NCBI RefSeq assembly: GCF_018294505.1
Contig: NC_057800.1
Coordinates: 172,479,703 to 172,543,702, forward strand
From: Triticum aestivum
Taxonomy: Eukaryota > Streptophyta > Magnoliopsida > Poales > Poaceae
Direction of reading: 5' to 3'
Length of the DNA: 64,000 bases
The position numbers and the translations under genes are program-made. Below, one piece after another: positions 37,521 through 49,958 of this stretch (within the stretch, counting starts at the first letter, position 1; every line of letters starts with the position of its first letter). The notes below the pieces were generated by a model, which saw nothing but the letters and a program-made list of their open reading frames with translations, did not search any database and had not been told where the DNA came from.

Positions 37521-37623
37521 CTCCCTCCGTCCGAAAATACTTGTCATTGAAATGGATGTATCTAGATGTATTTTAGTTCTAGACACATCCATTTTGATGA
37601 CAAGTAATTCCGGATGGAGGGAG
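37521..37623. mobile_element. Stowaway MITE (103 bp)
   Basis: CTCCCTCCGTCCGAAAATAC and its inverse GTAATTCCGGATGGAGGGAG are flanked by TA (37519-37520 and 37624-37625). The interior forms a long near-perfect hairpin. Confidence 0.95.
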
Positions 37624-37986
37624 TACTTGGTTCAAACAAGAAATAAAGTGGGGGTTGGGGAATTTAGTATGTACATCGGACTTGGTACAAACAGGAAGGA
37701 AAGGGGGTGAAAGTAGTGCAGACTGGTCATCCAACCAGTCAATTGGTCGAAAAGGGAAATATAGGGATAACGTTGTACACAGTGGTATGACCAGGACTAG
37801 ATTTGCTATCCACACATAGGAGTAGGTGGCTAGAGTGAACAAAAATGGGACCAACCCAGATATGTTTCTTGGATGTTTGTTTCTCGGGGCAACAAACTAT
37901 GAATCACCACTTTATGCCCCTGTTTATGTACATGGTGCTGGACTGCTGGTGCACCCACTGTCCCATGCCCTTATACCAAATATTTA

Positions 37987-40900
37987 GGCTCCGTTCGGAA
38001 TAAAGGGGTAGAAAACATAGGTCTTGATGAAAATAGAGGAATAGGAAAGAAATGTAGGTATAAAACTATGGAACAGCGAACCAGAGTGAAAGATCGTGGA
38101 TGTCGCCTAGAGGGGGGTGAATAGGCATTTTAAAATAATTACGATTTAGGCTTGAACAAATGCGGAATAAACCTAGCGGTTAATTTGTCAAACACTAAAC
38201 CTAAAACAATTAGGCTCACCTATGTGCACCAATAACTTATGCTAAGCAAGATAAGCAACTATGTGATAGCAAGATATATGACAAGAAACAATATGGCTAT
38301 CACAAAGTAAAGTGCATAAGTAAAGAGCTCGGGTAAGAGATAACTGAGGCACGCGGAGACGACAATGTATCCCGCAGTTCACACCCTTTCGGATGCTAAT
38401 CTCCGTTTGGAGCGGCGTGGAGGCACAATGCTCCCGAAGAAGCCACTAGGGCCACCGTAATCTCCTCACGCCCTCGCACAATGCAAGATGCCGTGATTCC
38501 ACTAAGGGACCCTTGAGGGCGGTCACCGAACCCGTACAAATGGCAACCCTTGGGGGCGGTCACCGAACCCGTACACTTTGGCAACCCTTGGGGGCGGTCA
38601 CCGGTACCCGTCAAATTACTCGGGGCGATCTCCACAACCTAATTGGAGACCCCGACGCTTGCCCGGAGCTTTACACCACAATGATTGAGCTCCGAACAAC
38701 ACCAACCGTCTAGGGCGCCAAGGCACCCAAGAGGAACAAGCTCTAGGGTGCCCAAACACCCAAGAGTAATAAGCTTCTCAAACTTCACTTCCACGTATCA
38801 CCGTGGAGAACTCAAACCGATGCACCAAATGCAATGGCAAGGGCACACGGAGTGCCCAAGTCCTTCTCTCTCAAATCCCACCGGAGAAACTAATGATAGG
38901 GAGGAAAATGAGAGGAAGAACAAGAAGGAGAACACCAAGAACTCCAAGATCTAGATCCAAGGGGTTCCCCTCACATAGCGGAGAAACTGATTGGTGGAAA
39001 TGTGGATCTAGATCTCCTCTCTCTTTTCCCTCAAAAACTAGCAAGAATCCATGGAGGGATTGAGAGTTAGCAAGGTCAAAGAAGGTCAACAATGGGGGCA
39101 AAAACGAGATCAAGAGATAGGGTTCATTGGGGAAGAAGACCCCCTTTTATAGGAGGGGGGAAATCCAACCGTTATGTGCTCAGCCCGCACACGAGCGGTA
39201 CTACCGCTCCTGGTCCCGGTACAACCGGGACTCACAGTATACGTGCAGAACCCTACCAGGCGGTACAACCGGGCGACCAGGCGGTAGCACCGGTTGAGAA
39301 GAACAACCGGAGCAACCGCCCAGCCACCGCTCAACCACCACATAGGAACAGAAGGGAGTCACCCCTGAGTGCGGTAGTCGAGTGGTATCGGGCCGGTGCA
39401 ACCACATGGCCTTGAGCGCTCGGGCGGCTAAGTCCTGAGCGGTAGAACCACTCCGGACACCGGTGGTACCGGTACGACCGGACCAACCGGGCCACCACCG
39501 CCCGAGTACCGCATCAAAACAGAGGCCTGACCGGTATTTGGGCGGTGCCTGGCCGGAACAACCGCCCAAGCCTTTGCTGAGCAAGTTGGCGGTACCACCG
39601 CCCGGAAGCAGCGGTACAACGGCTGAGAGCTCCAAGCGGTACTACCGCTGGGGCTCGCGGTACTACCGCTGGGACCAGAAAAAAACCACTTCCAAGAAAA
39701 CAAGAACTGCCATAACTTCTGCATATGAGCTCCGAATTGAGCAAACTCAAACTTGTTGGAAACAAGATGACGAGTAGCATCAAAACAGCGAATGGTAATA
39801 GTAAGAAGAGGCAGGGGAGGTATGCCTAACAAAAAGAGGAGTGAAACCTCCAACCGAGAAGAATCGGCATAACCTCCAACATCGAAAACATCATAGAAGA
39901 TGCATGCGAACTCCGTTTTCGATGAACTCAAGCTTGTCATCAAGATGACCATAAGCTCTAAGACTCACAAAGAGAACCAAACAAGAACCAAGAAAGATGA
40001 TGCAAGGATGCAATGGTTTGAGCTCTCTACGAACAATACGATCAAGCTACTCATCGAGAGAGCTCCTTGATAGTACGGCAATCGATCCTATAACCCGGTC
40101 TCCCAACTACCATCATGAGACCGGTAAAATAGAAAACCTATCAAGGGTAAACCTTTGCCTTGCACATGGTCCACTTGAGCTAGATGATGACAATCTTGAC
40201 TCCCTCAAGTTGGACCACCTTTCTTGATTGTGTTGACTCGATGAAGACTAGTTGATTGCTCCCCCATACTCCACTATGGGTGAGCCACTCTTCCGCACAT
40301 CTTCACAAGTCCATTGTCACCACAAAGGACGGCAAGCTTCAAGCATTTGATCTCTTTGTGATGCTCCACTTGAACTTGCACACCGCAACCTAACCCCACA
40401 AAGAACTCTCACGAAGACCATGGGTTAGTACACAACGCGTTATTGACAATTCTTACCATACCATGGGATCACTTGATCCCTCTTGGTACATCTTCTGCGC
40501 TTTGTGAGTTGATCAACTTGATTCACTCTTGACTTAGTCTTGATCAACCTTGAACCTTTCCAATTCTCTTCATTTGAATGATGTCTTGAAGGTAGACATG
40601 AATGATCACACAATCTTCTTCTTCAAGACATGCTTGCAATAAGCTCAACTCTCACATGACCAATCTTTGGATAATTCCTTGAATAACACCTTGGTCGACA
40701 CAAACTCTCCTTGAAATCAACACATGCACTCCAAGAAAAGCCTATGGACAAAACCTTAAAATATAACTCAAGGAAACCATTAGTCCATAGAGATTGTCAT
40801 CAATTACCAAAACCAAACATGGGGGCACCGCATGTTCTCTCAAGAGAATGTGTTCGGATGGACTACGAAATGTACAGATTTGTTTTTTTAGAGTAGCATG

Positions 40901-41233
40901 CTTGGCAATATTAGATGCTATTTGTTTATTCAGCTGCACAGTGACTACTCTTGTCCTCACCTCACGTACCACACATAGGTTGATTTTTTTATTCCGGCAA
41001 CACAGCACAGCAACCTGTCTAACGCATAACATCAAGCGCCTGCCTCGGGGTTCCGCCCAAAAAATGAGCAGCGCGTAGATGTTTCTAATCCTATGGAATC
41101 AGTACTACCAGACCAGCTTTCCTATGAAACATATTAAACCTTTCCCGTGTTCCAAACGGTTGGAAGGGAAAGAATACCGTAGGAATTGTGTTCCTACGAA
41201 AATCATGCACCAAACTATGAACCGAACGCAGCC
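37987..41233. mobile_element. TTA-flanked MITE split by a solo LTR
   Basis: Termini GGCTCCGTTCGG (37987) and CCGAACGCAGCC (41222-41233) form an inverted repeat with TTA on both sides (37984-37986 and 41234-41236), as expected for PIF/Harbinger (Tourist-like) elements. Without the LTR at 38087-40842 it is about 490 bp. AGGAAT/ATTCCTA words recur in its arms. Confidence 0.8.
38087..40842 (-). mobile_element. Solo LTR, Copia-like TGAGAGAAC family
   Basis: A 2,756-bp LTR from TGAAAGATCGTGGATGTCGC to CATGTTCTCTCA, with AGAG on both flanks (imperfect 5-bp duplication). Nearly identical over its first 2 kb to 62015-64000, which is attached to a primer-binding site and gag. No internal region is present, hence a solo LTR. 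It contains three tandem GGGCGGTCACCG units (about 38517-38605) and many GCGGTACTACCGC palindromes (39190-39680). ORFs up to 174 aa inside are LTR noise, present unchanged in both copies. Confidence 0.9.
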
Positions 41234-41341
41234 TTAGCTGTTCTTAATCTAATGTCCCTGGTAAAAATGAAGCTATGCCACTGTTATAAGCCATGACAAG
41301 TTTAGCCAAATGTTTTTGCCTGTAATTGTTTGAGACTCTGA

Positions 41342-43750
41342 TTGTTTCCTCTGTGCCTTTTTGTGCAAACAGGGATATCCAATTCACCTGGTTGTTGTTG
41401 TGACCTTTTGGTGCACTGCACAAAACTCTTCTTAAAAGAAGTGACTTTTGTGTTGTTTAACTGGAATGTCAGAATGGAACAGTTGGTTCATTTTGGTGGA
41501 ACTGCACAAAGGGAGATATGTGTTCCAATCCTCATCATCCATATTTGCGCCATAACCTTCCTTTAGGTAAGAATGATATTTAATGCATGTGTTCATCTTT
41601 ATTTTCTGACTGCCATGAGAAAATAATGTTGTTTTTACTAGTACACTTGTACTCCCTCACGGACAAAACCAATTCTGAATTAGAAGGCCAATCATGTACT
41701 TGGTTTCACCAACTGGTGCGGAGAAAGAGAAACATAGCATGAAGAGGAAGAAGAAGAAGAAGAATAAACAGTGCCAAGGCGACCTTGCTGAAGCCAGAGG
41801 CATCGGTCGAGGCCATTCAAGGGCTCCGAAAATGACTACCTTACATGTGAGATGATCCTCCAGGGAGCCCTTCCACTTCTGCTGTCTCACTTAATTAATT
41901 AGGAGTACTTCAGTACCACTAATTTATTACTGCCTAATTTACCTGTTGGAGTTAAACAAATCTTTAGTAGGACCCTATGCTGAATCATGTACATGTGTAT
42001 GTTTGTCTATGGAGGTGAATCATGTGGTGGAGCAGGGAGGGAATATTATTAGTGTCATGACATAATAGTGCTATTGTTCTGCATGTCAATTTATTGCCAT
42101 TGGTTCAAAGAGGTAATGTTTTGCGTATTGTCCATCATGAATTTGATGCTACTGTTTGAGTAATATGTTAATGTCTTCCTATCCTTTCTCACTAAGCTAA
42201 TGAAGGTTTCGCCTTGTTCCTACTTGTGCAAACAGGGATCATGTTGTGCCAATCATACATTTTAGTGGAACTACACAAGACAATACAATGATCTGTATCC
42301 CAGCCAGTGCTTTAACTCTGGTGGAAATTCTTGATAATCTTTCGATATAATCTCAGCACTGGTAAACAAGAGTGATTTCAACCATACATTTGAAGTGCAC
42401 AAAAATATATACTATTGTGTGATTCCAGTAAGTGCTTTATCATCTCTTATGGGACTACATGAATAAGATTTTTTTTCTCAGGTTGGTATGGGCCTAAGGC
42501 CTTCATCCATATTAATTTGTTGTCATCTCTATTTGTATCGTGCTACTGTCATGAGAAACTCCTTTATCTTTGCACGTTAAAGTTTTGCAACCTATGATAA
42601 ATGGCAATGCTTTGAGTGTTGAGTTGAGCTAATTGGCACTGATTAAATAAACTAATACCTCTCTTTAAGCAAGACTACTATGTTACTAACTTTACCCATT
42701 AAGATAATGAGGGTGCTTCTATTTGTTAGTGTATGTTTCATCAACTAGTCCCACTATTACAGTAATCTCACTCTCTCAATATATGTGCCAACAAGGATGC
42801 TCGATTTTGGTGGAACTGCACCAAAACTTTGGGTGCTTCATTGCCTCGACAGCTTCCGTCCCTTCCTGTCAGTCGCTAATCTCCGCTTGCTTTCTTCCTT
42901 TGCTGTCAGTCGCTTGGCTTATCTCGGCTTCCTGTCAAAGTAAATAGTAATTGATATGCTACCTCACACAGGTTGGTACTGGTCTTTATCCTGATTATTG
43001 TGTCTGTCATATGTATTGGAAATTTGGTATTGTGCTACTGTTTGCCGATTTCATAAAGGAGTAATTTGGAGCCTGAACTTGCAGGCAAATCATTACATCG
43101 GGTGATTTCAGTAGAACTGCACAAAATGATCAGATGGACAGGTACTTATGCTGCTGCTATGTACTCCAAAGTTCACTCAGACAAGCATCGATGTTGACAA
43201 GAAGTGCCTATATTCATTCGAGTATCAACCGGTGTCAACCAATTGTCATACTCCAAGTATTAGGAGAGTGAACGCCAAAAATATTGCTTGGTGCATGGCC
43301 CAGAAAAACGCAGTCCAGTCTTTGGTCCCAACTTGTGCCTTTTGGTTATCGGCACATATGGTAGCGAACTATATGGCATGGAGTCTAAAGATTCCAGACA
43401 AGTTGGTTGACGTGTATATTCATCTAGCACTTAATTAGTCTACACGCCAAGGATGCTCCATTTTAGTTGAACTGCACAAAAAATTTGGGTGGTTCATTTT
43501 CTCAACCGCCTCCTTTCTTGTCTACAATGTAGAATTTTGGCGAGATACAGGACCAAGATGAGCCAGTAAACTAGTTGGATGAAATTAGTGGCCAAGTTGC
43601 TCAAACCTCCCTCGGCACGAGGCCACTATTTGAGGATAAACCTACAAGCAAAGTTCAGATTGTCCGTGCTGCCTCTTATGTACTCGAAAGTTTACTCGTA
43701 CAAGAACTAATTTTAGCAAGAAGTACCTCCAATTGAACACCATTTACCAG
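41342..43750 (+). repeat. Exon-like repeated units, five diverged copies
   Basis: The core TTTTGGTGGAACTGCACAAA (with variants) occurs near 41492, 42261, 42811, 43110 and 43462. Most copies are preceded by an acceptor-like TGTGCAAACAGGGAT or similar (41371, 42230, 42788, 43078). A donor-like CTTTAGGTAAGAATG follows the first copy at 41563. A second module, ATGTACTCCAAAGTTCACTC, occurs at 43159 and in diverged form at 43678. The 96-aa ORF 43148-43438 spans one unit, has no known domain and is only weakly supported. Confidence 0.5.
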
Positions 43751-44615
43751 TCTGTACCCTAGGTAATTAAAGTTCATCCATGGATCATATTGGCTGTGAT
43801 CTCAATCATTTGGATGCATAAACATACCGAACATGTGTATATCTGAATCTTTTTGTGAATTATGTATGAATATTGTCGTGTGATCTATCAATCATTTGGA
43901 TGCATAGATATGCTAAGCTTGTGTATATATGAATCTTTTGAGTTGTTGATAGTGAATGTTGGCTATGAATATGAACGTGTCCTGTGAACCTGAGTTTGAT
44001 ATGAATGTTTACCTTTTCTATTGTATTTGTGTGTGAACTTGTTAGTATGCCTACTGTGGGGTATAAAACGCAGGTCTCTTATAAAAGTAATGTTGTGTCC
44101 AATTTATGTTTTCCCTTATAACCACATTATATATATTTATATTATTACTATTATCATATATTTTATAGAGACTTATATATACATTATAAAAACATCCCAC
44201 GTGTTATTAACTTATAAAAGTAAATGTTTAACGGAAGTTGGCAAGGAAAATCCTGGTTGTTTTTCACTCACAGGCAAGGAAAATCCTGGTGATTGCGTAC
44301 AAAAGCTTGCGAAGATTTTAAGGATCAATTTAATAATAACGCGCTCATTTCTATTTTGAGCAATAACTCGCTAATTTCTTAATTATATATATAAAAAATG
44401 TGCCTCTCCGGTTTATTCTTTGATATTAATTGCTCCTTATAACATAACATTATATATATAACGAGCCCACCTAATACGTGTATTTCAAGGAAGTGCAAAC
44501 GGGCTGGGATTTCTTAGAAAATATAAATGGGCCTGATTGACGCGAAATTATTTGTTCACCCAGCCCAGCAAATGGACTGTACATTCTAGAAAACATGGGT
44601 TAAATATATGCCACA
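43750..44615. other. AT-rich CACTA interior, nothing recognised
   Basis: Contains a short duplication around ATCATTTGGATGCATA (43805 and 43890), a doubled CAAGGAAAATCCTGGT (44241 and 44274), and TA-rich stretches. No gene supported. Confidence 0.5.
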
Positions 44616-47600
44616 TTTTTGCAGGCTGACATGTGGGCCAATAGGTCGAAGCCTACGCAGGGCGTTGTCAACTTGGTCAACAAATGATTGTGTCATCCAC
44701 AGCCATTGGATTTATATCCAACGGCCGGCATGCACCTTCAATCTCTCGTCTTCTTCCTCCAGCGTCGCCGGGACGCCTAGTCCGGCCTCCGGCGGCTAGC
44801 GGCTCTACTTAGCACGCATCGCTGCGAAGCGCTACCCCACCGCCGGCCAGGCTATCCCTCCACCACTCGACACCTCCTGTTATTCTCCACAGACTACAGC
44901 CCCACGCCGCAACAGAACCAGTTATAACCCTTCTCCTCCTCTCAATCTGCGACTCCACTTCCGCGTTTTCCCATCTCCGAGTCATTCCCGTCCGGGGCCT
45001 CGCCGTCGTCCACCGCCTCGCTGCATTCGGTGCGGCGTGGTCAAACAAACGAGAGTCATCGGACGAGGACTGTACATGGAGAGCCTGACGGCTGGGACCC
45101 ACAAGGTCCATGGTCGCACGCAAGGGAAGTTCCTCCTTATTAAGCTGAAAAAAATGTTTCCTCCACCTGACAGTTGGGACCCACCGGTTGTATCTTCGCA
45201 CGGAAGGAAGTGCCTCCTTGTTTTGCGAAAAAATTATTCATCCTGTTGATAGCTGGGACCCGTCAGATTTGGTGACTGACTTGTGGGCCTACTAAGCGGA
45301 CGTGTACGCATGGCTTTGTCAACTTAATCAACAAATGATTCTAGCAGCTAGACCTTTGGATGTTAATCCAACAGCCATGCTCCTTCTTCAACCTCTGTTC
45401 TTGCTCCTGTCTCCCGTGGGCGGCACCGCGGCTGTGCTGCCACGCACCCGAACGAGTGAAGTTTCCCACTCCTCTCCATCTGCGACTCCACTGCCCTGTC
45501 TTCCCCATCTCCGGGTCGTTCCAGTCTGGGTGCGCTCGGCACGGTGTGGTCAACATGGTCAACAACCGAGAGTCATCGGAAGATGACTGTACGTGATAGG
45601 CTGACAGTGGGGACGCACCACGCCCATGGACGCATGCATGCAACGGAACATGGCGAGGTCAACGTGGTCAAGGAACGACTTCCATCGGAAGTATACTGTA
45701 CGTGGAGAGTCTCAGCTGGGTCCACGGCCGCAGCAAGTAAGTCCCTCCTTATTACGCGGAAAATAATGATTCCTCCAACTGACAGCAGGGACCCACTGAA
45801 CGGGCCACCGTATTTTGCAAAGAAAAACGTTTGCCCCCTGACTGCTGGGACCCACCTGACGGGCCACCGTATTTCACGAAAAAAACGTTCCCCCCACTGT
45901 CAGCTCGGACCCATCGGAAGTGCCTCCTTATTATGCACAAAAAATGAATACTCCCTCGGCTAGCTGGGACCCACCTTCGTGGGAGGCTGACTTGTGGGCC
46001 TACTAAGTTGACGGGGATGAAGGGCTTTGTCAACTTAGTCAATATGAACGATTCTAGCTCCAGTGACCATACGATATCCATCCAACGGCCGTAGTGCTTC
46101 TTCAACCTCTGGTCTTCTTGCTCCAGCCGCCCAAAGTAGTGACAGTCGTGCCGCAGGCTCCTGCGTCCCGTGGCCGGCTGTGCTGCCACGAAGGCCTCAC
46201 CGCCCCTACTATTCCCACCGCTGGCTAGGCCCTGCGGCGACGGCAGCCTCACACCGCAGCCGAACCAGTGAACCCTCGTACTCCTCTCCGCGCAGGCTTC
46301 CACTGCCGCATCTTCCCCTGCTCCACGTCATCCCCTTCCTAGGCCTCACCGTCGTCCACCGCCGTGGTGCTCTCCGTGCGGCGTGGTCAACGTGGTCAAG
46401 GAATGACTTCCATCGAAAGAGTACTGTACGTGGAGAGGCTGACAGTTGGGTCCACGGCCACAGCCTAGTTTTTTTTTCTGATTTGCCAAGTAAGTCGCTT
46501 TGTCAGGCCTGTTGGGTTGCAAATCTTTCAAGACGAGGAGAGCTTTCATTCGGCTGGCCGAGGAAATGGCCCATCAGTAATGAGAAATGGGCTGTACATT
46601 TTTAAAACACATCAAACCGGCAATTAGTTTCAAATATCTTTATTTTATTTCGAGATTTTAAATTACATTAATTTTTATGCGTGGAGAATTTGTTGGATTT
46701 TATATTGATATACATTTATTTTTAAAATCAGTTTGAATGTGAGTCGAAATTTCGGGATTAAAAATAGTTCGGACCGCACCGAAATATGCAAAATTTCGTA
46801 TAATTTTTTAACCGTGGCCACAATATGGGCTGTAATGCTAACAAAAAGAATATGGGCTCCAAAAAAACCTTAAGAATTAGCAAATGGGCTGTAAATCATT
46901 AGAAATGATGGCAGATGGGTTGTATGCTATTTTCCACAGATTTGAGGCTTTCCTAAAAAAAGGTTGACGCACAAGCAGTGACTGTTGGATGTCCATCGAA
47001 CGGTCGTCGTGCTTCTTCAATCTCTTCTCTTCCTGCTCCAGCCGCTCAAACAAGCGCCGGCGGGACTGCCTACTCCCTCCTCCCCACGGCCGGCTGTGCT
47101 GCCGCGCAGGCCTCACCGCCCCACCATACTCCCATCGCTGGCCTAGCCATCCCTCTACTCACTCACACCTGATGTTATTCTCCGGCGACGGCAGACGAAC
47201 CAGTAAACCCTCGTACAGTCGTACTCCCCTCCGCATGGGAAACAACTGCCGAGTCTTCCCTGCCTCTGTGTCGTTCCCTTCCTAGGCCTCGCCGTCGTCC
47301 ACCGCCCTGGTGCTCTCGGCGCGGCGTGGTCAACGTGGTCAACGACTGACATGCATCTGAAGTGGACTATACGTGGAGAGGCCGACAGCTGGGACCACGG
47401 TCGCACGCAAGGAAATGCCTCTTTATTACGCGCAAAATAATGATTCCTCCACTTGACATCAGGGACCCACTGAAAGGGCCTCTGTATTTCGCGAAAAAAC
47501 GTTACCGCCGCTGACAGCTCGGACCCACCAGCTATATCTTCGCACACAAGGAAGTGCCTCCTTATTACGCACAAAAAAAATGAATACTCCCCCTGTTAGC

Positions 47601-48385
47601 TGGGACCCAGTATAGTGGCAGGCTGACTTGTGGGCCTACTAAGTTGACGGGGACGGAGGGCTTTGTCAACTTAGTCAATATGCATGATTCTAGCTCCAGT
47701 GACCGTACGATGTCCATCCAACGGCCGTAGTGCTTCTTCAACCTCTAGTCTTCTTGCTCCAGCCGCCCAAACCAGCCCGTCGTGCCTCGTGCTCCTGCCT
47801 CCCGTGGCCGGCTGCGTTGCGGCGGCGGCCTCACCGCCCCCTACTAGTCCCACCGCTGGCCAGGCCATCCCTGTACTCACCCACACCCCCTGTTATTCTG
47901 CGGCGACAGCAGCCTTACACCGCAGCGAACTAGTGAACCCTCGTACTCCTCTACGCGTGGGCATCCACTGTCGCGTCTTCCCCAGCTCCGCGTCGTCCCC
48001 TTCCTAGGCCTCGCCGTCGTCCACCGCCCTAGTGCTCTCGACGCAGCGTGGTCAACGTGGTCGAGGAACGGCTTCCATCGAACATGGACTATACGTGGAG
48101 AGGCTGACAGCTAGGACCACGGCCGCAGCAAGGAAGTGCCTCCTTATTACGTGCAAAATAATTATTCCTCCACCTGATAGCGGGGACCCATCGGACGGGC
48201 TACCGTATTTCACGAAAAAAATGTTTGCCCCTCACTGCTGGGACCCGCCAGCTACATCTTCGCACGCAAGGAAGTGTGTCCGAGCAAAAAAACGATTCGC
48301 CCCCTGACTGCTGGGACCCACCAGCTACATCTTCGCAGGCAAGGAAGTGCCTGACAGTCGGGACCCACCTGGTCGAAGCGTACAT
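44615..48385. repeat. Five long repeat units, about 0.5-0.75 kb each
   Basis: Approximate copies: 44615-45270, 45271-45985, 45986-46470, 46970-47620 and 47621-48385. Each starts near GGCTGACTTGTGGGCCTACT, passes through TCCAACGGCCGTAGTGCTTC, CTCACCGCC and GTGGTCAACGTGGTCAA, and ends with GAAGTGCCTCCTTATTACGC plus GGGACCCAC phrases. They are diverged. ORFs in all frames recur from copy to copy because of repetition, and none has a known domain. This is the right subterminal repeat region of the CACTA element. Confidence 0.8.
46471..46969. other. AT-rich insert between repeat copies
   Basis: Sequence unlike the adjacent repeats, with AATGGGCTGTA phrases and AT-rich DNA. It replaces the end of one unit and the start of the next. 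Origin not recognised. Confidence 0.4.
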
Positions 48386-49640
48386 AGCATTGCCATTCTG
48401 GTCACGAACGTGTACGTACATATATACTGGTGGATGTAGAGGCGCGCACGTGTCATAGTAGAGGCGTGTACGTGTCGTAGTAGAGGCGCGCATGTAGTAT
48501 GTACACGTACGTACAGCGGCCAAGGTGCAAGAAAGAAAATACGGCCACGTATGTGTACATACGGGCGGGGTCTCAACGCCTACTCGCGCATACGTACGGC
48601 CAGGGCTCGTGTACATGGCTGGGTCGGAATGGAGAAATAGCATCCTCGTCGTGTTCATGGGGAGGCAACGGAATGCGTCGTGTTCATCGGGAGGCAACGG
48701 AACGCGTGGGAGCCAACCGGCTGGGTCGGAACGAAATGCGTGGTCGTGTTCATCGGGAGGGCTTGGACGGAACAGGCGATGGAAACGAGACCTAGTGTAC
48801 CGCACAACGGAGGAAACGGACCTCCTACATTCGGAACAGGGTCCTGTTGATCGGGAGGGGTCTGGCATACCGCAAAACGGAGGAAACGGACCTCCTACGA
48901 TCGAAACAGGGGTCCTGTTGATCGGGAAGGGTGTGGCATACTGCAAAACGGACGAAACAGACCTCCTACGGTCGAAACGAGGGTCCTGTTGATCGGGAGG
49001 GGTGTGGCGTACCGCAAAATGGACGAAACGGACTTGTGTTGGAGCGCTACGGTCGAAACGGGGGCCCTGTTCATCGGGAGGGGTGTGGCGTACCGCAAAA
49101 CGGGACTCCACGGGATACTGTTCATCTGCACCCTCGACCTCCTCTAGCCTCGACGGGCTACCGTCGACCTCCTCCAGCCTCCACGGGCTCCTGTTCATCC
49201 AGCCTCCACCGCACGCTACTCCATCGGCTACTGTTCAACCACCCCTCCATGGGCACCCCTCCATCGTCTACTGTTCATTCAGCACTCCACACCACGGGGT
49301 CCTATTCAACCACCGCTCCACGGGCACCCCTCCATCGTCTACTGTTCATCCAGCCCTCCACCACACCACGGGATCCTGTTTATCCAGAGGCAACGCCACC
49401 GCTCGCTGTTCATCTAAACCCGCCGCAACGCTCACTGTTCATCCTAGAGGCAGCATCGATCGGCTTCAGTTAGCAGCAGTAGCGAAGGAATCGCTCGATC
49501 GGGTTCAGTTAACAGCTATTGATCGATCACTCGGGTTCAGTAACGCGTAGCCTGTAGTGCAATCGATCGGGTTCAGTTAGAGCCCAACACCTCGCTCAGG
49601 TTCAGTTAGAGCCAACGCCTCGCACACACGCGCGTACGTG
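48386..49640. repeat. Right subterminal tandem repeats
   Basis: Four successive arrays: GTAGAGGCGCGCACGTGTC-like units of about 28 bp (48438-48500); units of about 70 bp with GATCGGGAGGGGTGTGGC and CGCAAAACGGANGAAACGGA (48770-49110); CTGTTCATCCA units with CTCCACGGGC (49110-49400); and GATCGGGTTCAGTTA units (49455-49610). ORFs through them (for example 48200-49198) are repeat readings. Confidence 0.75.
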
Positions 49641-49955
49641 TACGAGAGAAACCCGCATCTCTCGGCCCTCGACCTCCCACCGTAACCGGGAACTCCCCGA
49701 AATTTTCCTCGCCCTCGCTTCTACCATGGTTTTTCCGTCATGGACGGCCCAAAGAATGTCATGCAGATGCGTCTCCGGCCCGCCCAGGACGAAAAGCCCA
49801 TTTTCTGTCATGATTTTTTGTCATAGAAGTAGGAGCCCACCACATCTATGATGATACCGGGTTTTGTCACAATTATCGTCATAGAAGTGCATATGTATGA
49901 CAGGAAAAAAATTCGTTCGGCCCAAAATGTCACGGATGTGTCTTTTTTTGTAGTG
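49641..49955. mobile_element. CACTA right terminus region
   Basis: TGTCATAGAAGT, TTTTGTCATAGAAG and TGTCACGGATGTG motifs mirror the left end. It ends in the terminal inverted repeat TTTTTTTGTAGTG (49943-49955) followed by ATA. Confidence 0.8.
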
Positions 49956-49958
49956 ATA

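Larger units (their letters stand above)
11579..49955. mobile_element. CACTA-type DNA transposon, 38.4-kb composite
   Basis: The left end is CACTACAAAAAAATACAC at 11579. The right end is the inverse, with TTTTTTTGTAGTG at 49943-49955. The trinucleotide ATA flanks both ends (11576-11578 and 49956-49958), a 3-bp target duplication as expected for CACTA elements. Gag-only retrotransposon sequence lies on both sides, which supports one insertion event. Short motifs such as TTCTATGACA recur near both ends. Contents are subterminal repeats, a TNPA-like gene, unrecognised genes and nested elements. No TNP2-type transposase was recognised, although 694 bp are unsequenced. Excluding the nested insertions recognised here, the element would still be about 26 kb. 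Confidence 0.8.

Noticed and set aside
39428..39952. 174-aa minus-strand ORF, present again at 63355-63879
   Set aside because: It is conserved only because both are recent copies of the same LTR. It sits over palindromic GCGGTACTACCGC repeats and has no domain.
48200..49198. 332-aa minus-strand ORF
   Set aside because: It reads through tandem repeats (for example SVSSVLQYATP recurring), so length reflects repeat periodicity and not coding selection.
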